A stretch of DNA of 9,151 nucleotides. Source: Actinomycetota bacterium. Its GTDB lineage: Bacteria; Actinomycetota; Actinomycetes; Nanopelagicales; Nanopelagicaceae. Location of the stretch: contig WLRX01000029.1 of NCBI GenBank assembly GCA_009706135.1, positions 1-9,151 on the forward strand, given 5' to 3'. The notes under the pieces are model-generated. The model did not search any database. It was not told where the DNA came from and saw nothing but the letters and a program-made list of their open reading frames with translations. A program made the translations under genes and the position numbers. Below, one piece after another: positions 1 to 6,674 of the stretch; the stretch's first letter is position 1, and every line of letters starts with the position of its first letter.

Positions 1-360
1 GATCTCAAGGGTGTTGAAGGCTCATCAGCTAACGACGTAGTCGGTATCGGCCGCGCTGTTGAAGAACTTGGTCTAAATGACAAGGTCTGCGTAATGGGTA
101 CATCAATTCCTTCAATGACAAGCAAGTACCTTGCAACCGGAGCGATCGACAAGATCTTCTTCTGGGATTCAGCACTTGCAGGTAAAGCTATGTTGAACAT
201 GCTTGAAATCCTTACTAAGGGTGGAAAGATCAAGGCTGGAATGGACCTCAAGGTCGCTGGCTATAACAAGATCGTAAAAATCCCTGGTACTAAAAAGGGT
301 TGGGCAGGCGCAGCTTGGGTTATTGTCGATAAGAACAATATGGCCAAGTACAAGATCTAA
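1..360 (+). CDS. Sugar ABC transporter substrate-binding protein, RhaS/LsrB type (C-terminal part, 5' end outside window)
   Basis: The reading frame is open from base 1 to the TAA at 358-360, giving the last 119 residues of a protein whose start lies upstream; the ATG at 94 is internal. The fragment looks like the second lobe of a type I periplasmic-binding fold for sugars. It has a helix ending in ELGLNDKV, a strand leading to a GTS loop, then a segment ending GAIDKIFFWD, which resembles the GTVK.F.LWD element of RhaS and LsrB proteins, followed by a helix and a closing strand pair. In a Gram-positive this would be a lipoprotein, but the signal peptide is not in view. Codon choice differs from the genes after it: 13 of 16 lysines are AAG and 8 of 10 isoleucines are ATC, as expected for a very highly expressed gene. 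A strong hairpin starts 23 nt after the stop. The ligand is unknown. Confidence 0.85.
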   Translation, partial: DLKGVEGSSANDVVGIGRAVEELGLNDKVCVMGTSIPSMTSKYLATGAIDKIFFWDSALAGKAMLNMLEILTKGGKIKAGMDLKVAGYNKIVKIPGTKKGWAGAAWVIVDKNNMAKYKI

Positions 361-383
361 CGATCTAGTAAAAAACGCTTGAA

Positions 384-417
384 AAGAGTGGGGCGCGGGA
401 TTCCGCGCCCCACTCTT
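384..417. terminator. Strong 15-bp hairpin between binding-protein and ATPase genes (terminator or mRNA 3'-end stabiliser)
   Basis: Bases 384-398 pair perfectly with 403-417 (15 bp, GC-rich core, GATT loop). On the plus strand it is followed by ACTTAAAT, with no true T-tract. On the minus strand the stem runs into TTTTC and, a few bases later, TTTTTT, because A-runs sit at 371-375 and 382-385 on the plus strand. It could therefore stop transcription from either side, more classically on the minus strand, although no minus-strand gene ends here. In the rightward operon its likely role is partial termination or protection of the upstream mRNA, so that binding protein is made in excess over the transporter subunits. 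I see no convincing -35/-10 promoter pair in the rest of the 361-478 gap. Confidence 0.75.
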
Positions 418-478
418 ACTTAAATAGCAATAAACTAAATCCGCCTCACAAAAGTGCAAGAAAGGCAGATACAAAGAG

Positions 479-1975
479 ATGGTTACGTTGCTTACCGCTG
501 AATACGGCGTAGAAAACATTGTTAAGAGTTTCGGCGGAGCCAGAGCACTCTCAGGAGTGTCGCTTTCAGTTAAAGGCGGCGAAGTTCACTGTATTGCTGG
601 AGAAAACGGTTCCGGTAAATCCACACTAATTAAAATTATGAGCGGCGTTCATGCCCCTGATTCAGGATTAATTCGTCTTGGAGATAAGTCATTTACGCAA
701 CTCTCACCACGCGAAGCTGTCCGCGAAGGCGTGCAAGTTATTTTTCAAGATTTTTCATTACTTCCAAACTTAACGGTTGCTGAAAATATTGCGCTGCCGA
801 CATATATTTTAAAGAATTCACGTTTACTCAGTAAGAAACAAACCAATCAACTTGCTACAAACGCACTCGATCTTATTGGTGTCGACATCGACATTAATGC
901 TCCTGTAGCGGATATTTCAATAGCTTCAAAGCAATTAATCGCGATCGCTCGAGCCACAAACCTCGGCGTAAAGATGCTCTTTATGGACGAACCAACGACT
1001 GCGCTTACACGAAAAGAAATTAAACGTCTCTTCGAGGTTGTAGAACAGATTAAGGCTCGCGGTGTTGCAACTGTTTTCGTAAGCCATAAAATCGATGAAA
1101 TTCAAGAAATTTGCAACACCATCACAATTCTTCGAAATGGTGAAGTTGTCTCTGATGGCATGATGAAAGACTTTAAACGTCAAGGAATTTCACAGGCAAT
1201 GACAGGATTAGATGTTTCTGAAACTCGAATAGCACCGAAACTTAAGAAATCTAACGATAAAGTTATTGAAGTAAAAAACCTTACGACTAAACCTACATTT
1301 TCTAATGTCTCATTTTCGATAGCGCCAGGTGAAATTCTTGGAATGACAGGATTGCTCGGTTCTGGTCGCACAGAACTTGCCGAAGCAATTTTTGGCCAAT
1401 ACCCAGTTGATTCTGGTGAAGTTATTGTTGACGGAAAACCAATTCATCTAAATTCTTCATCAGCAGCCTTAAAGGCCGGTATTGGCTATGTTCCACCAGA
1501 TCGCCTTACGCAAGGATTATTTCTCGAGCAATCAATCCTAAATAATTTAGTTGCAGTTGGTATTGATCAATACCAAAGCAGCGGTGGACGTCTTGCAAAA
1601 AGTCGTTTAGCTGAAGCCGGAGACCGATGGATTAAAGATCTACGTATAAAAACTAAAAATCCTTTGAACCCTGTTTCATCACTCTCTGGCGGTAATCAGC
1701 AACGCGTTGTACTCGCAAAATGGCTCGCAATGAATCCGCATTTGATGATTCTTAACGGCCCAACCGTCGGTGTCGATATCGGATCTAAACGTGAAATTCT
1801 TGAAATTATCCGCGATCGCGCTCAAGAGGGAATGTCTTTCCTCGTTGTCTCAGATGATATTCCCGAACTTATTCAGATTTGTCATCGCGTAATTGTTATA
1901 AAAAATGGTCAGATTTCAAAAGAATTTAGTGAAGAACAACTTGATGAGACAGTGCTTTATAAGGAGTTGAGTTAA
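479..1975 (+). CDS. Sugar ABC transporter, fused two-domain ATPase (CUT2/RbsA-type)
   Basis: This cytoplasmic ATPase of 498 residues, the normal size for RbsA/MglA/RhaT proteins, powers import through the two permeases that follow. Domain 1 (about 11-240) has Walker A GENGSGKST at 41-49, Q-loop Q90, a weak signature ISIAS at 146-150, Walker B MLFMDE at 166-171 and the H-loop histidine H203. Domain 2 (about 263-495) has a degenerate P-loop GLLGSGRTE at 291-299, a canonical signature LSGGN at 402-406, and a Walker B in which DE is replaced by NG (ILNGPT, 424-429); SDD stands at the H-loop. Only the site formed by Walker A of domain 1 and LSGGN of domain 2 should hydrolyse ATP. The start is uncertain: ATG 479 has only AAAGG 13 nt upstream, and TTG 488 would also suit the family's N-terminus. 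The gene ends 2 nt before the first permease. Confidence 0.93.
   Translation: MVTLLTAEYGVENIVKSFGGARALSGVSLSVKGGEVHCIAGENGSGKSTLIKIMSGVHAPDSGLIRLGDKSFTQLSPREAVREGVQVIFQDFSLLPNLTVAENIALPTYILKNSRLLSKKQTNQLATNALDLIGVDIDINAPVADISIASKQLIAIARATNLGVKMLFMDEPTTALTRKEIKRLFEVVEQIKARGVATVFVSHKIDEIQEICNTITILRNGEVVSDGMMKDFKRQGISQAMTGLDVSETRIAPKLKKSNDKVIEVKNLTTKPTFSNVSFSIAPGEILGMTGLLGSGRTELAEAIFGQYPVDSGEVIVDGKPIHLNSSSAALKAGIGYVPPDRLTQGLFLEQSILNNLVAVGIDQYQSSGGRLAKSRLAEAGDRWIKDLRIKTKNPLNPVSSLSGGNQQRVVLAKWLAMNPHLMILNGPTVGVDIGSKREILEIIRDRAQEGMSFLVVSDDIPELIQICHRVIVIKNGQISKEFSEEQLDETVLYKELS
1961..1966 (+). promoter_or_regulatory. Ribosome binding site for first permease
   Basis: AAGGAG lies within the last codons of the ATPase gene, 11 nt before the ATG at 1978. 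It fixes that start and implies that the ATPase and the permease are translated from one message. Confidence 0.75.
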
Positions 1976-1977
1976 TT

Positions 1978-3000
1978 ATGGATTTCAAAAAACTTCTTCT
2001 CCGCAACGAGACTGCACTCATTATTGCAATTGTAATTCTTTCACTAGTTATTGGTGCCAAGAGTCCTGAATTCTTTACACTTGCAAATCTCTTTGACATA
2101 TTCCGTTCTTCATTCGTGCAATTATTATTTGCACTCGGTGTCCTCATCGTAATTATCAGTGGTGGAATAGATGTTTCATTTCCAGCAGTTGGTATTTTTG
2201 CAGGCTACACATCCGTTGTGCTGATGCAACACTTTGAGTGGAATCCCGAAAACCTTCTTCTGCCGATTGCGCTCTCAATTGTTATTGGAACCATCCTGGG
2301 AGCAATCAACTCCATTGCTATTGCCAGTTTTGGAATCCCAACATTAATAGCGACACTTGGAACATCCGGAATTTTCCGTGGGCTTATGCTTACATTTATC
2401 GGTTCATCCTTTATTAGCGATATTCCTATAGCGCTCGATAAATTTGCAACAGCGGATCTTCTAAAGATTCAGCCAGAAGAAGGCACTCTTGCTCGTCTTC
2501 ATATTCTTATAATTCCGATCGCCATCATCACAATTCTTGTTTCACTCTTACTAACTAGAACAATGTTTGGCCGCTCCGTGTACGCACTTGGCGGCGGCGT
2601 TGAAGCAACACGTCGTTTAGGTATTTCAATCAAACGCACTCAAGCAAAAATTTATATGTTGGTGGGCGGACTCTCTGGCCTCGCTGGAATCTTGTATGTA
2701 TCCCTTCAACGAAAAGCCAATCCGTATGACCTCACTGGTTCTGAACTCGACATTATCGCTGCAGTAGTTCTTGGTGGCGCAAGCATCATGGGCGGTTACG
2801 GAACAGTCTTCGGAACAGTTCTCGGCGTTCTACTAATCAGTTTAATTAAGGGAAATCTAATTCTTCTCGGTGTAAGTGGTTCATGGCAGCGCGCTGCAGT
2901 GGGCGCACTTCTTGTCATTGGTATCACCGTTCAAGCAATTAACGAGAGTAAAAAAGCGAAGAACCGAAGAGTGTCAACAAGTGACGAGGCGGCCGAATAA
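1978..3000 (+). CDS. Sugar ABC transporter permease 1 (RbsC/CUT2 family)
   Basis: This inner-membrane protein of 340 residues has about ten hydrophobic segments, roughly at 13-29, 46-64, 66-86, 94-112, 120-142, 176-195, 225-245, 256-276, 277-293 and 305-322. Family hallmarks are SGGIDVS at 61-67 after the second helix, the cytoplasmic coupling loop GRSVYALGGGVEATRRLGI at 198-216 that docks on the ATPase, and the glycine-rich VVLGGASIMGGYGTVFG stretch at 263-279. The C-terminal tail is short and charged. The gene sits 2 nt after the ATPase with a good AAGGAG site, and its stop overlaps the next start as TAATG. It presumably pairs with the second permease to form a heterodimeric channel, as in LsrC/LsrD or RhaP/RhaQ systems. 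The sugar carried cannot be inferred from the permease alone. Confidence 0.93.
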   Translation: MDFKKLLLRNETALIIAIVILSLVIGAKSPEFFTLANLFDIFRSSFVQLLFALGVLIVIISGGIDVSFPAVGIFAGYTSVVLMQHFEWNPENLLLPIALSIVIGTILGAINSIAIASFGIPTLIATLGTSGIFRGLMLTFIGSSFISDIPIALDKFATADLLKIQPEEGTLARLHILIIPIAIITILVSLLLTRTMFGRSVYALGGGVEATRRLGISIKRTQAKIYMLVGGLSGLAGILYVSLQRKANPYDLTGSELDIIAAVVLGGASIMGGYGTVFGTVLGVLLISLIKGNLILLGVSGSWQRAAVGALLVIGITVQAINESKKAKNRRVSTSDEAAE

Positions 3001-4022
3001 TGAACGAGCGTTTCAGTAAATTTAATACAGGGTTACTTGCTGATCGTAAAATCACGCAATTGATGATCTTTACCGCGCTTACTTTCTTCATCTTGTCATA
3101 CGTATCAAAGGACATCTTCTTTACATCAGCGAATTTCATTTCGATGTCGTATCAAATACCTGAGATTGCAATCTTAAGTATTGCGTTGATGCTTTCGATG
3201 CTCACTGGTGGAATTGATCTCTCAATTGTTTCAATTTCCAATGCCGCAGCCCTTGTTGCTTCATGGGTCATGACAACAAAAATGGGTGATTCAGAGAATC
3301 TTTCAAATAAATGGATCATCATTGCTTGTGTGCTTGGAACTGTTGTTGGTGTTTTAGCTGGCGCCGTTAACTCAATATTGATTGCACGCCTAAATGTGAC
3401 TCCAATTCTTGCAACTCTTGCAACAATGACACTCTTTAACGGAATCGCAATCGGCATGACCAACGGAGAGTCCGTATCTGGGCTTCCAGAGCAGTTCATG
3501 CGGGTTGGAAACGGAACTTTCTTTGGAATTCCAACTCCATTTGTACTGATGATTTTTATTGCGATTGCTGTGGGCTTTTTAATTAATCGCACAACACTTG
3601 GCTTAAAGGTCTTCCTAGTCGGAACCAACCGTAAAGCAGCGCAATACAGCGTTATGGGTGACCGTAAAGTAATTGCATGGGTTTATTTGATTTCAGGATT
3701 GCTCTCTTCCCTTGCAGGATTAATTATTGCTTCGCGAACATCGGCGGCAAGCCCTGACTTTGGTTCTTCATACATTCTTTTAGCAATCGTTATCGTTGTT
3801 CTCGGCGGAGTAAATCCAAATGGTGGGTTCGGAACAGTCACTGGAGTAATTCTTGCAACAGCTGTTTTGCAGATGGTTGCCTCAGGATTTAACGCTCTCC
3901 GCTACAGCCAGTTCTTCTATCTTGCCGCACAAGGTGGAGTTCTTATATTTGTAATGATTCTCAATGTTGTGCTTGAAAGACGAAGAGTTAATAGGTCTAT
4001 TGCTAAATCTTTGAGGTCGTAA
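3000..4022 (+). CDS. Sugar ABC transporter permease 2 (RbsC/CUT2 family)
   Basis: This is a second inner-membrane permease, also 340 residues but clearly different in sequence from the first. Hydrophobic segments fall at about 19-36, 55-72, 76-93, 105-128, 134-152, 178-196, 225-245, 258-272, 278-296 and 307-325. Conserved features are TGGIDLS at 69-75, the coupling loop GLKVFLVGTNRKAAQYSVMG at 201-220, and VVLGGVNPNGGFGTVTG at 266-282, followed by a basic C-terminal tail. Translation starts at the ATG sharing base 3000 with the stop of permease 1; CGAGG at 2985-2989 is 10 nt upstream. Its own stop overlaps the next ATG in the same TAATG arrangement at 4020-4024. Two unlike permeases behind one fused ATPase indicate an asymmetric transporter of the Lsr, Rha or Ery type rather than a ribose-type homodimer. 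Confidence 0.93.
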   Translation: MNERFSKFNTGLLADRKITQLMIFTALTFFILSYVSKDIFFTSANFISMSYQIPEIAILSIALMLSMLTGGIDLSIVSISNAAALVASWVMTTKMGDSENLSNKWIIIACVLGTVVGVLAGAVNSILIARLNVTPILATLATMTLFNGIAIGMTNGESVSGLPEQFMRVGNGTFFGIPTPFVLMIFIAIAVGFLINRTTLGLKVFLVGTNRKAAQYSVMGDRKVIAWVYLISGLLSSLAGLIIASRTSAASPDFGSSYILLAIVIVVLGGVNPNGGFGTVTGVILATAVLQMVASGFNALRYSQFFYLAAQGGVLIFVMILNVVLERRRVNRSIAKSLRS

Positions 4023-5110
4023 TGTCACTTATTGATCGTTTAGAAAAATACTGTCTCACACCAGCAATGTCAGGCTTTGAAGATGAGATGATTAAAAAGT
4101 TAAAGGCAGATTTAAAAGACCACGTAGATGAGATCCGTGTAGATGTGCTCGGCAATGTAATTGCAACAATAAAGGGAACATCGCCCCAAGGGTCAGATTT
4201 AATGATTTTTGCCCACACCGATTCATTGGGAATGATAGTTAAAGGTGTCGAAGAAAATGGCTTTATCCGAATTGAGCGAGTTGGTGGAGTTCCGGAACGT
4301 ATCTTGGCTGCCTCAAATGTAATTTTGCAAACATCTTCAGGCAAAGTTATTAATGGGGTTATTGGTTTTGTTTCTCATCACCTAACGCCACCAGAAGATA
4401 AATACATAGTTAAACCAATCGGTGAATGTTATATAGATATCGGAGCAACCAGTGCTAAAGAAGTTGCCAGCGCTGGTGTAAAAATTGGAACACCAGTTTT
4501 ATATCGACCAAGCTTTGAAAAACTCGTGAACAATCGAGTAGCCGCAACATCACTAGATGATCGCGGTGGTTGCGCTGTTCTTGTTGAGCTCGCCCAACAC
4601 TTTGGCAAGAAGCGCCCAAAGGCGACCTTGCATTTGGTCGGAACAGTTCAAGAAGAATTTAATCTTCGAGGCGCAATGGTTGCCGCACAACAAATTAAAC
4701 CAACAGCTGCAATTAGTATTGATTTAGTTGCAGCCTCTGACACTCCTGATATTCATGGTGGAAATGCCGTAGAAGTCGGCGCCGGACCAGTAGTTGGAAC
4801 CTATACATTTCATGGTCGCGGCACTCTTAACGGTTTAATTCCGCACCCACGTTTACTTAAAATTGTTGAAGAAGCCGCGGATGCGCAAAAAGTTGATCTG
4901 CAAAGGCACGCAACTATTGGTTTATTAACAGACGCGTCATACGTTCAACTCGTCGGAGAAGGCGTTGCATGCGTAGATGTTGCTTGGCCGACTCGTTACA
5001 CACACTCAGGCGTTGAAGTTTGCTCTCTTGATGACCTTGAAGACCTTACAAAATTGTTAATTGGGGTTGTAAAGAAGTTCCCAGCCGATGAGAATTTCAC
5101 AAGAGGTTAA
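4022..5110 (+). CDS. M42-family metallopeptidase-like hydrolase (FrvX/SgcX/endoglucanase-type)
   Basis: This predicted cytoplasmic di-metal hydrolase has 362 residues, the usual M42 length. All expected metal and catalytic residues are in place: H65 and D67 in FAHTDSLG, D179/D180 in SLDDRGG, the catalytic and metal glutamates E211/E212 in VQEEFNLRGA, D234 in ISIDLVAA, and H328 in RYTHSG near the C-terminus. Two loops deviate from the common form: the usual HxDE(V/I)G is HTDSLG, and the usual QEEVGLRGA is QEEFNLRGA. The family is known for aminopeptidases that form large tetrahedral particles, but members such as E. coli FrvX and SgcX also sit in sugar operons with unproven roles. Here the gene overlaps the permease stop by one base, with GAGG at 4013-4016 five nt before the ATG. 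It may cleave an amide or similar bond in the imported compound; that is inference. Confidence 0.9.
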   Translation: MSLIDRLEKYCLTPAMSGFEDEMIKKLKADLKDHVDEIRVDVLGNVIATIKGTSPQGSDLMIFAHTDSLGMIVKGVEENGFIRIERVGGVPERILAASNVILQTSSGKVINGVIGFVSHHLTPPEDKYIVKPIGECYIDIGATSAKEVASAGVKIGTPVLYRPSFEKLVNNRVAATSLDDRGGCAVLVELAQHFGKKRPKATLHLVGTVQEEFNLRGAMVAAQQIKPTAAISIDLVAASDTPDIHGGNAVEVGAGPVVGTYTFHGRGTLNGLIPHPRLLKIVEEAADAQKVDLQRHATIGLLTDASYVQLVGEGVACVDVAWPTRYTHSGVEVCSLDDLEDLTKLLIGVVKKFPADENFTRG

Positions 5111-5120
5111 CTCTCTAACA

Positions 5121-5125
5121 AGGGA
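5121..5125 (+). promoter_or_regulatory. Ribosome binding site deciding the kinase start
   Basis: AGGGA lies 7 nt before the ATG at 5133, in the 22-nt gap after the peptidase stop. It favours 5133 over an in-frame upstream ATG at 5088, which would overlap the peptidase gene and add 15 residues unlike a kinase N-terminus. Confidence 0.8.
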
Positions 5126-5132
5126 AAATATT

Positions 5133-6668
5133 ATGGGACAAGACCTACTTCTAGGAATTGATATTGGTACCTATGAATCAAAAGGTGTCTTAACCACTCC
5201 GCAAGGAAAAGTAATTGCGCAGGCAACAATTGCCCACAAGCTTTTGTTCCCACGTGCGGGCTGGGCAGAGCACGATCCAGAGCTAACGTGGTGGGGAGAT
5301 TTCTGTAATCTCAGTAAGCAATTACTAGAAACCGAAGGTGTTTCGCCGAGTGATATTAAAGGCGTTGGCGTCAGCGCGATAGGTCCAGATGTTCTACCAA
5401 TTGATGAAAATTTTAATCCACTTCGTATGGGAATTTTATACGGCGTAGACACGCGTGCTGTTGAAGAAATCGATGAACTCAATGCAATCTATGGCGAAGA
5501 TACAATTTTTAACGCAACAGCAAATACATTATCTTCTCAATCAACAGGTCCAAAAATTCTATGGATTAAGAAAAATGAACCCGAGATCTATAAAAAAGCG
5601 CGCTGGTTTGTTGATGCAACAACATTTATTGTTGCTCGCCTAACATCTCGAGTTGTTGTAGACCACTTCTCTGCCGGAACAATGGTTCCGATGTATGACC
5701 CTTGGAAAAATCAATGGAGTGATAAGTACTGCAAAGAAATTTTAGATATTAATCAGCTTCCAGAGCTTATGTGGAGCCACGAATTAGCAGGTCACATCAT
5801 TGAATCTGCTTCAAAAGCAACTGGTTTAGCAGTCGGAACCCCTGTCTCTGTGGGCACAATTGATGCTGGCGCCGAAGCGCTGAGTGTGAGTGTTACAAAG
5901 CCTGGTGAATTAATGATGATGTACGGCTCAACAATTTTCATGATTCAGGTAACTGATAACGATCAAGCACGTGAAAAAAGATTATGGGCCGGTCCTTATC
6001 TTTTCCCAGGAACATGGTGCTTACTTGCAGGAATGGCAACGAGTGGTTCACTCACTCGATGGTTTAAAGATACTTTTGCAAAAGAATTAGTCGCTGCCGA
6101 AGAAGCAGGTGGTGAGAATGCTTATGCGGAATTAGTAAAAGAAGCTGCGGCAACGCCACCAGGTGCTGAAGGTGTTGTTGTTCTTCCGTACTTCAGCGGA
6201 GAGCGCACACCGGTGATGGATCCACGTGCAAAGGGAATGATCTTTGGTTTAAGCCTGACACATACTCGAGGACACATTTTTAGAAGTATTCTTGAAGGAA
6301 TGGGTCACGGATTTAAACAACACGTTGATTTGTTTACAGCAATCGGTGCTCGTCCACATGCAATTAAATCCGTTGGCGGCGGAACAAAAAATTCCGTGTG
6401 GCTACAAGCCGTCAGTGATATTTCAGGAGTACCACAAGAAGTAGCACCACTAACATTTGGTGCTTCATATGGCGACGCACTGCTTGCGGGTGTTGCAGTT
6501 GGATTAGTCGCTAGCCCAGAAGAGATTCGCGTATGGCAAGGAAAGCCAACAATTGTCGAACCGAATCCAACACTGGCAGCAACATATGCGCCATTGAGCG
6601 AGATTTACACTAATTTGTATCAATCAACAAAAGAGTCAATGCATAAACTGCACGAAATGGGTTATTAA
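5133..6668 (+). CDS. FGGY-family carbohydrate kinase
   Basis: This cytoplasmic ATP-dependent sugar kinase has 511 residues, typical of xylulokinase/ribulokinase relatives. The N-terminal FGGY domain opens with LLLGIDIGTYESKGVL (5-20, phosphate-1 loop) and carries VDTRA at 105-109, which positions the sugar, plus the probable catalytic base D244 in GTIDAGAEA. The C-terminal domain holds MYGSTIF at 263-269, SGERTPVMDPRAKG at 355-368, the glycine-rich GGGTKN at 415-420 and GASYGDALLAG at 443-453 in the adenine-binding region. The last motif reads SYGDALL where many family members have AALGAALL. The sequence has the feel of uncharacterised xylulose-kinase-like members rather than glycerol or rhamnulose kinase; a ketose, or a polyol made into one, is the likeliest substrate. 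It ends 6 nt from the stop of the convergent dehydrogenase gene. Confidence 0.92.
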   Translation: MGQDLLLGIDIGTYESKGVLTTPQGKVIAQATIAHKLLFPRAGWAEHDPELTWWGDFCNLSKQLLETEGVSPSDIKGVGVSAIGPDVLPIDENFNPLRMGILYGVDTRAVEEIDELNAIYGEDTIFNATANTLSSQSTGPKILWIKKNEPEIYKKARWFVDATTFIVARLTSRVVVDHFSAGTMVPMYDPWKNQWSDKYCKEILDINQLPELMWSHELAGHIIESASKATGLAVGTPVSVGTIDAGAEALSVSVTKPGELMMMYGSTIFMIQVTDNDQAREKRLWAGPYLFPGTWCLLAGMATSGSLTRWFKDTFAKELVAAEEAGGENAYAELVKEAAATPPGAEGVVVLPYFSGERTPVMDPRAKGMIFGLSLTHTRGHIFRSILEGMGHGFKQHVDLFTAIGARPHAIKSVGGGTKNSVWLQAVSDISGVPQEVAPLTFGASYGDALLAGVAVGLVASPEEIRVWQGKPTIVEPNPTLAATYAPLSEIYTNLYQSTKESMHKLHEMGY

Positions 6669-6674
6669 AACCAA

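Noticed and set aside
169..519. Minus-strand open frame of 116 codons across the binding-protein end, the hairpin and the ATPase start
   Set aside because: It runs through a perfect hairpin and antisense to two clear genes, with no recognisable domain.
3152..3628. Minus-strand open frame of 158 codons inside the second permease
   Set aside because: It is antisense to a well-supported membrane protein, shows no family motif, and its composition follows from the permease codons.
5102..5114. Small AGAG/CTCT stem in the gap before the kinase
   Set aside because: It is only 4 bp with a 5-nt loop, well within chance.
5088..5132. Longer kinase reading frame beginning at ATG 5088
   Set aside because: It overlaps the peptidase gene by 23 nt, lacks a ribosome site, and adds residues that do not resemble an FGGY N-terminus; ATG 5133 has AGGGA at ideal spacing.
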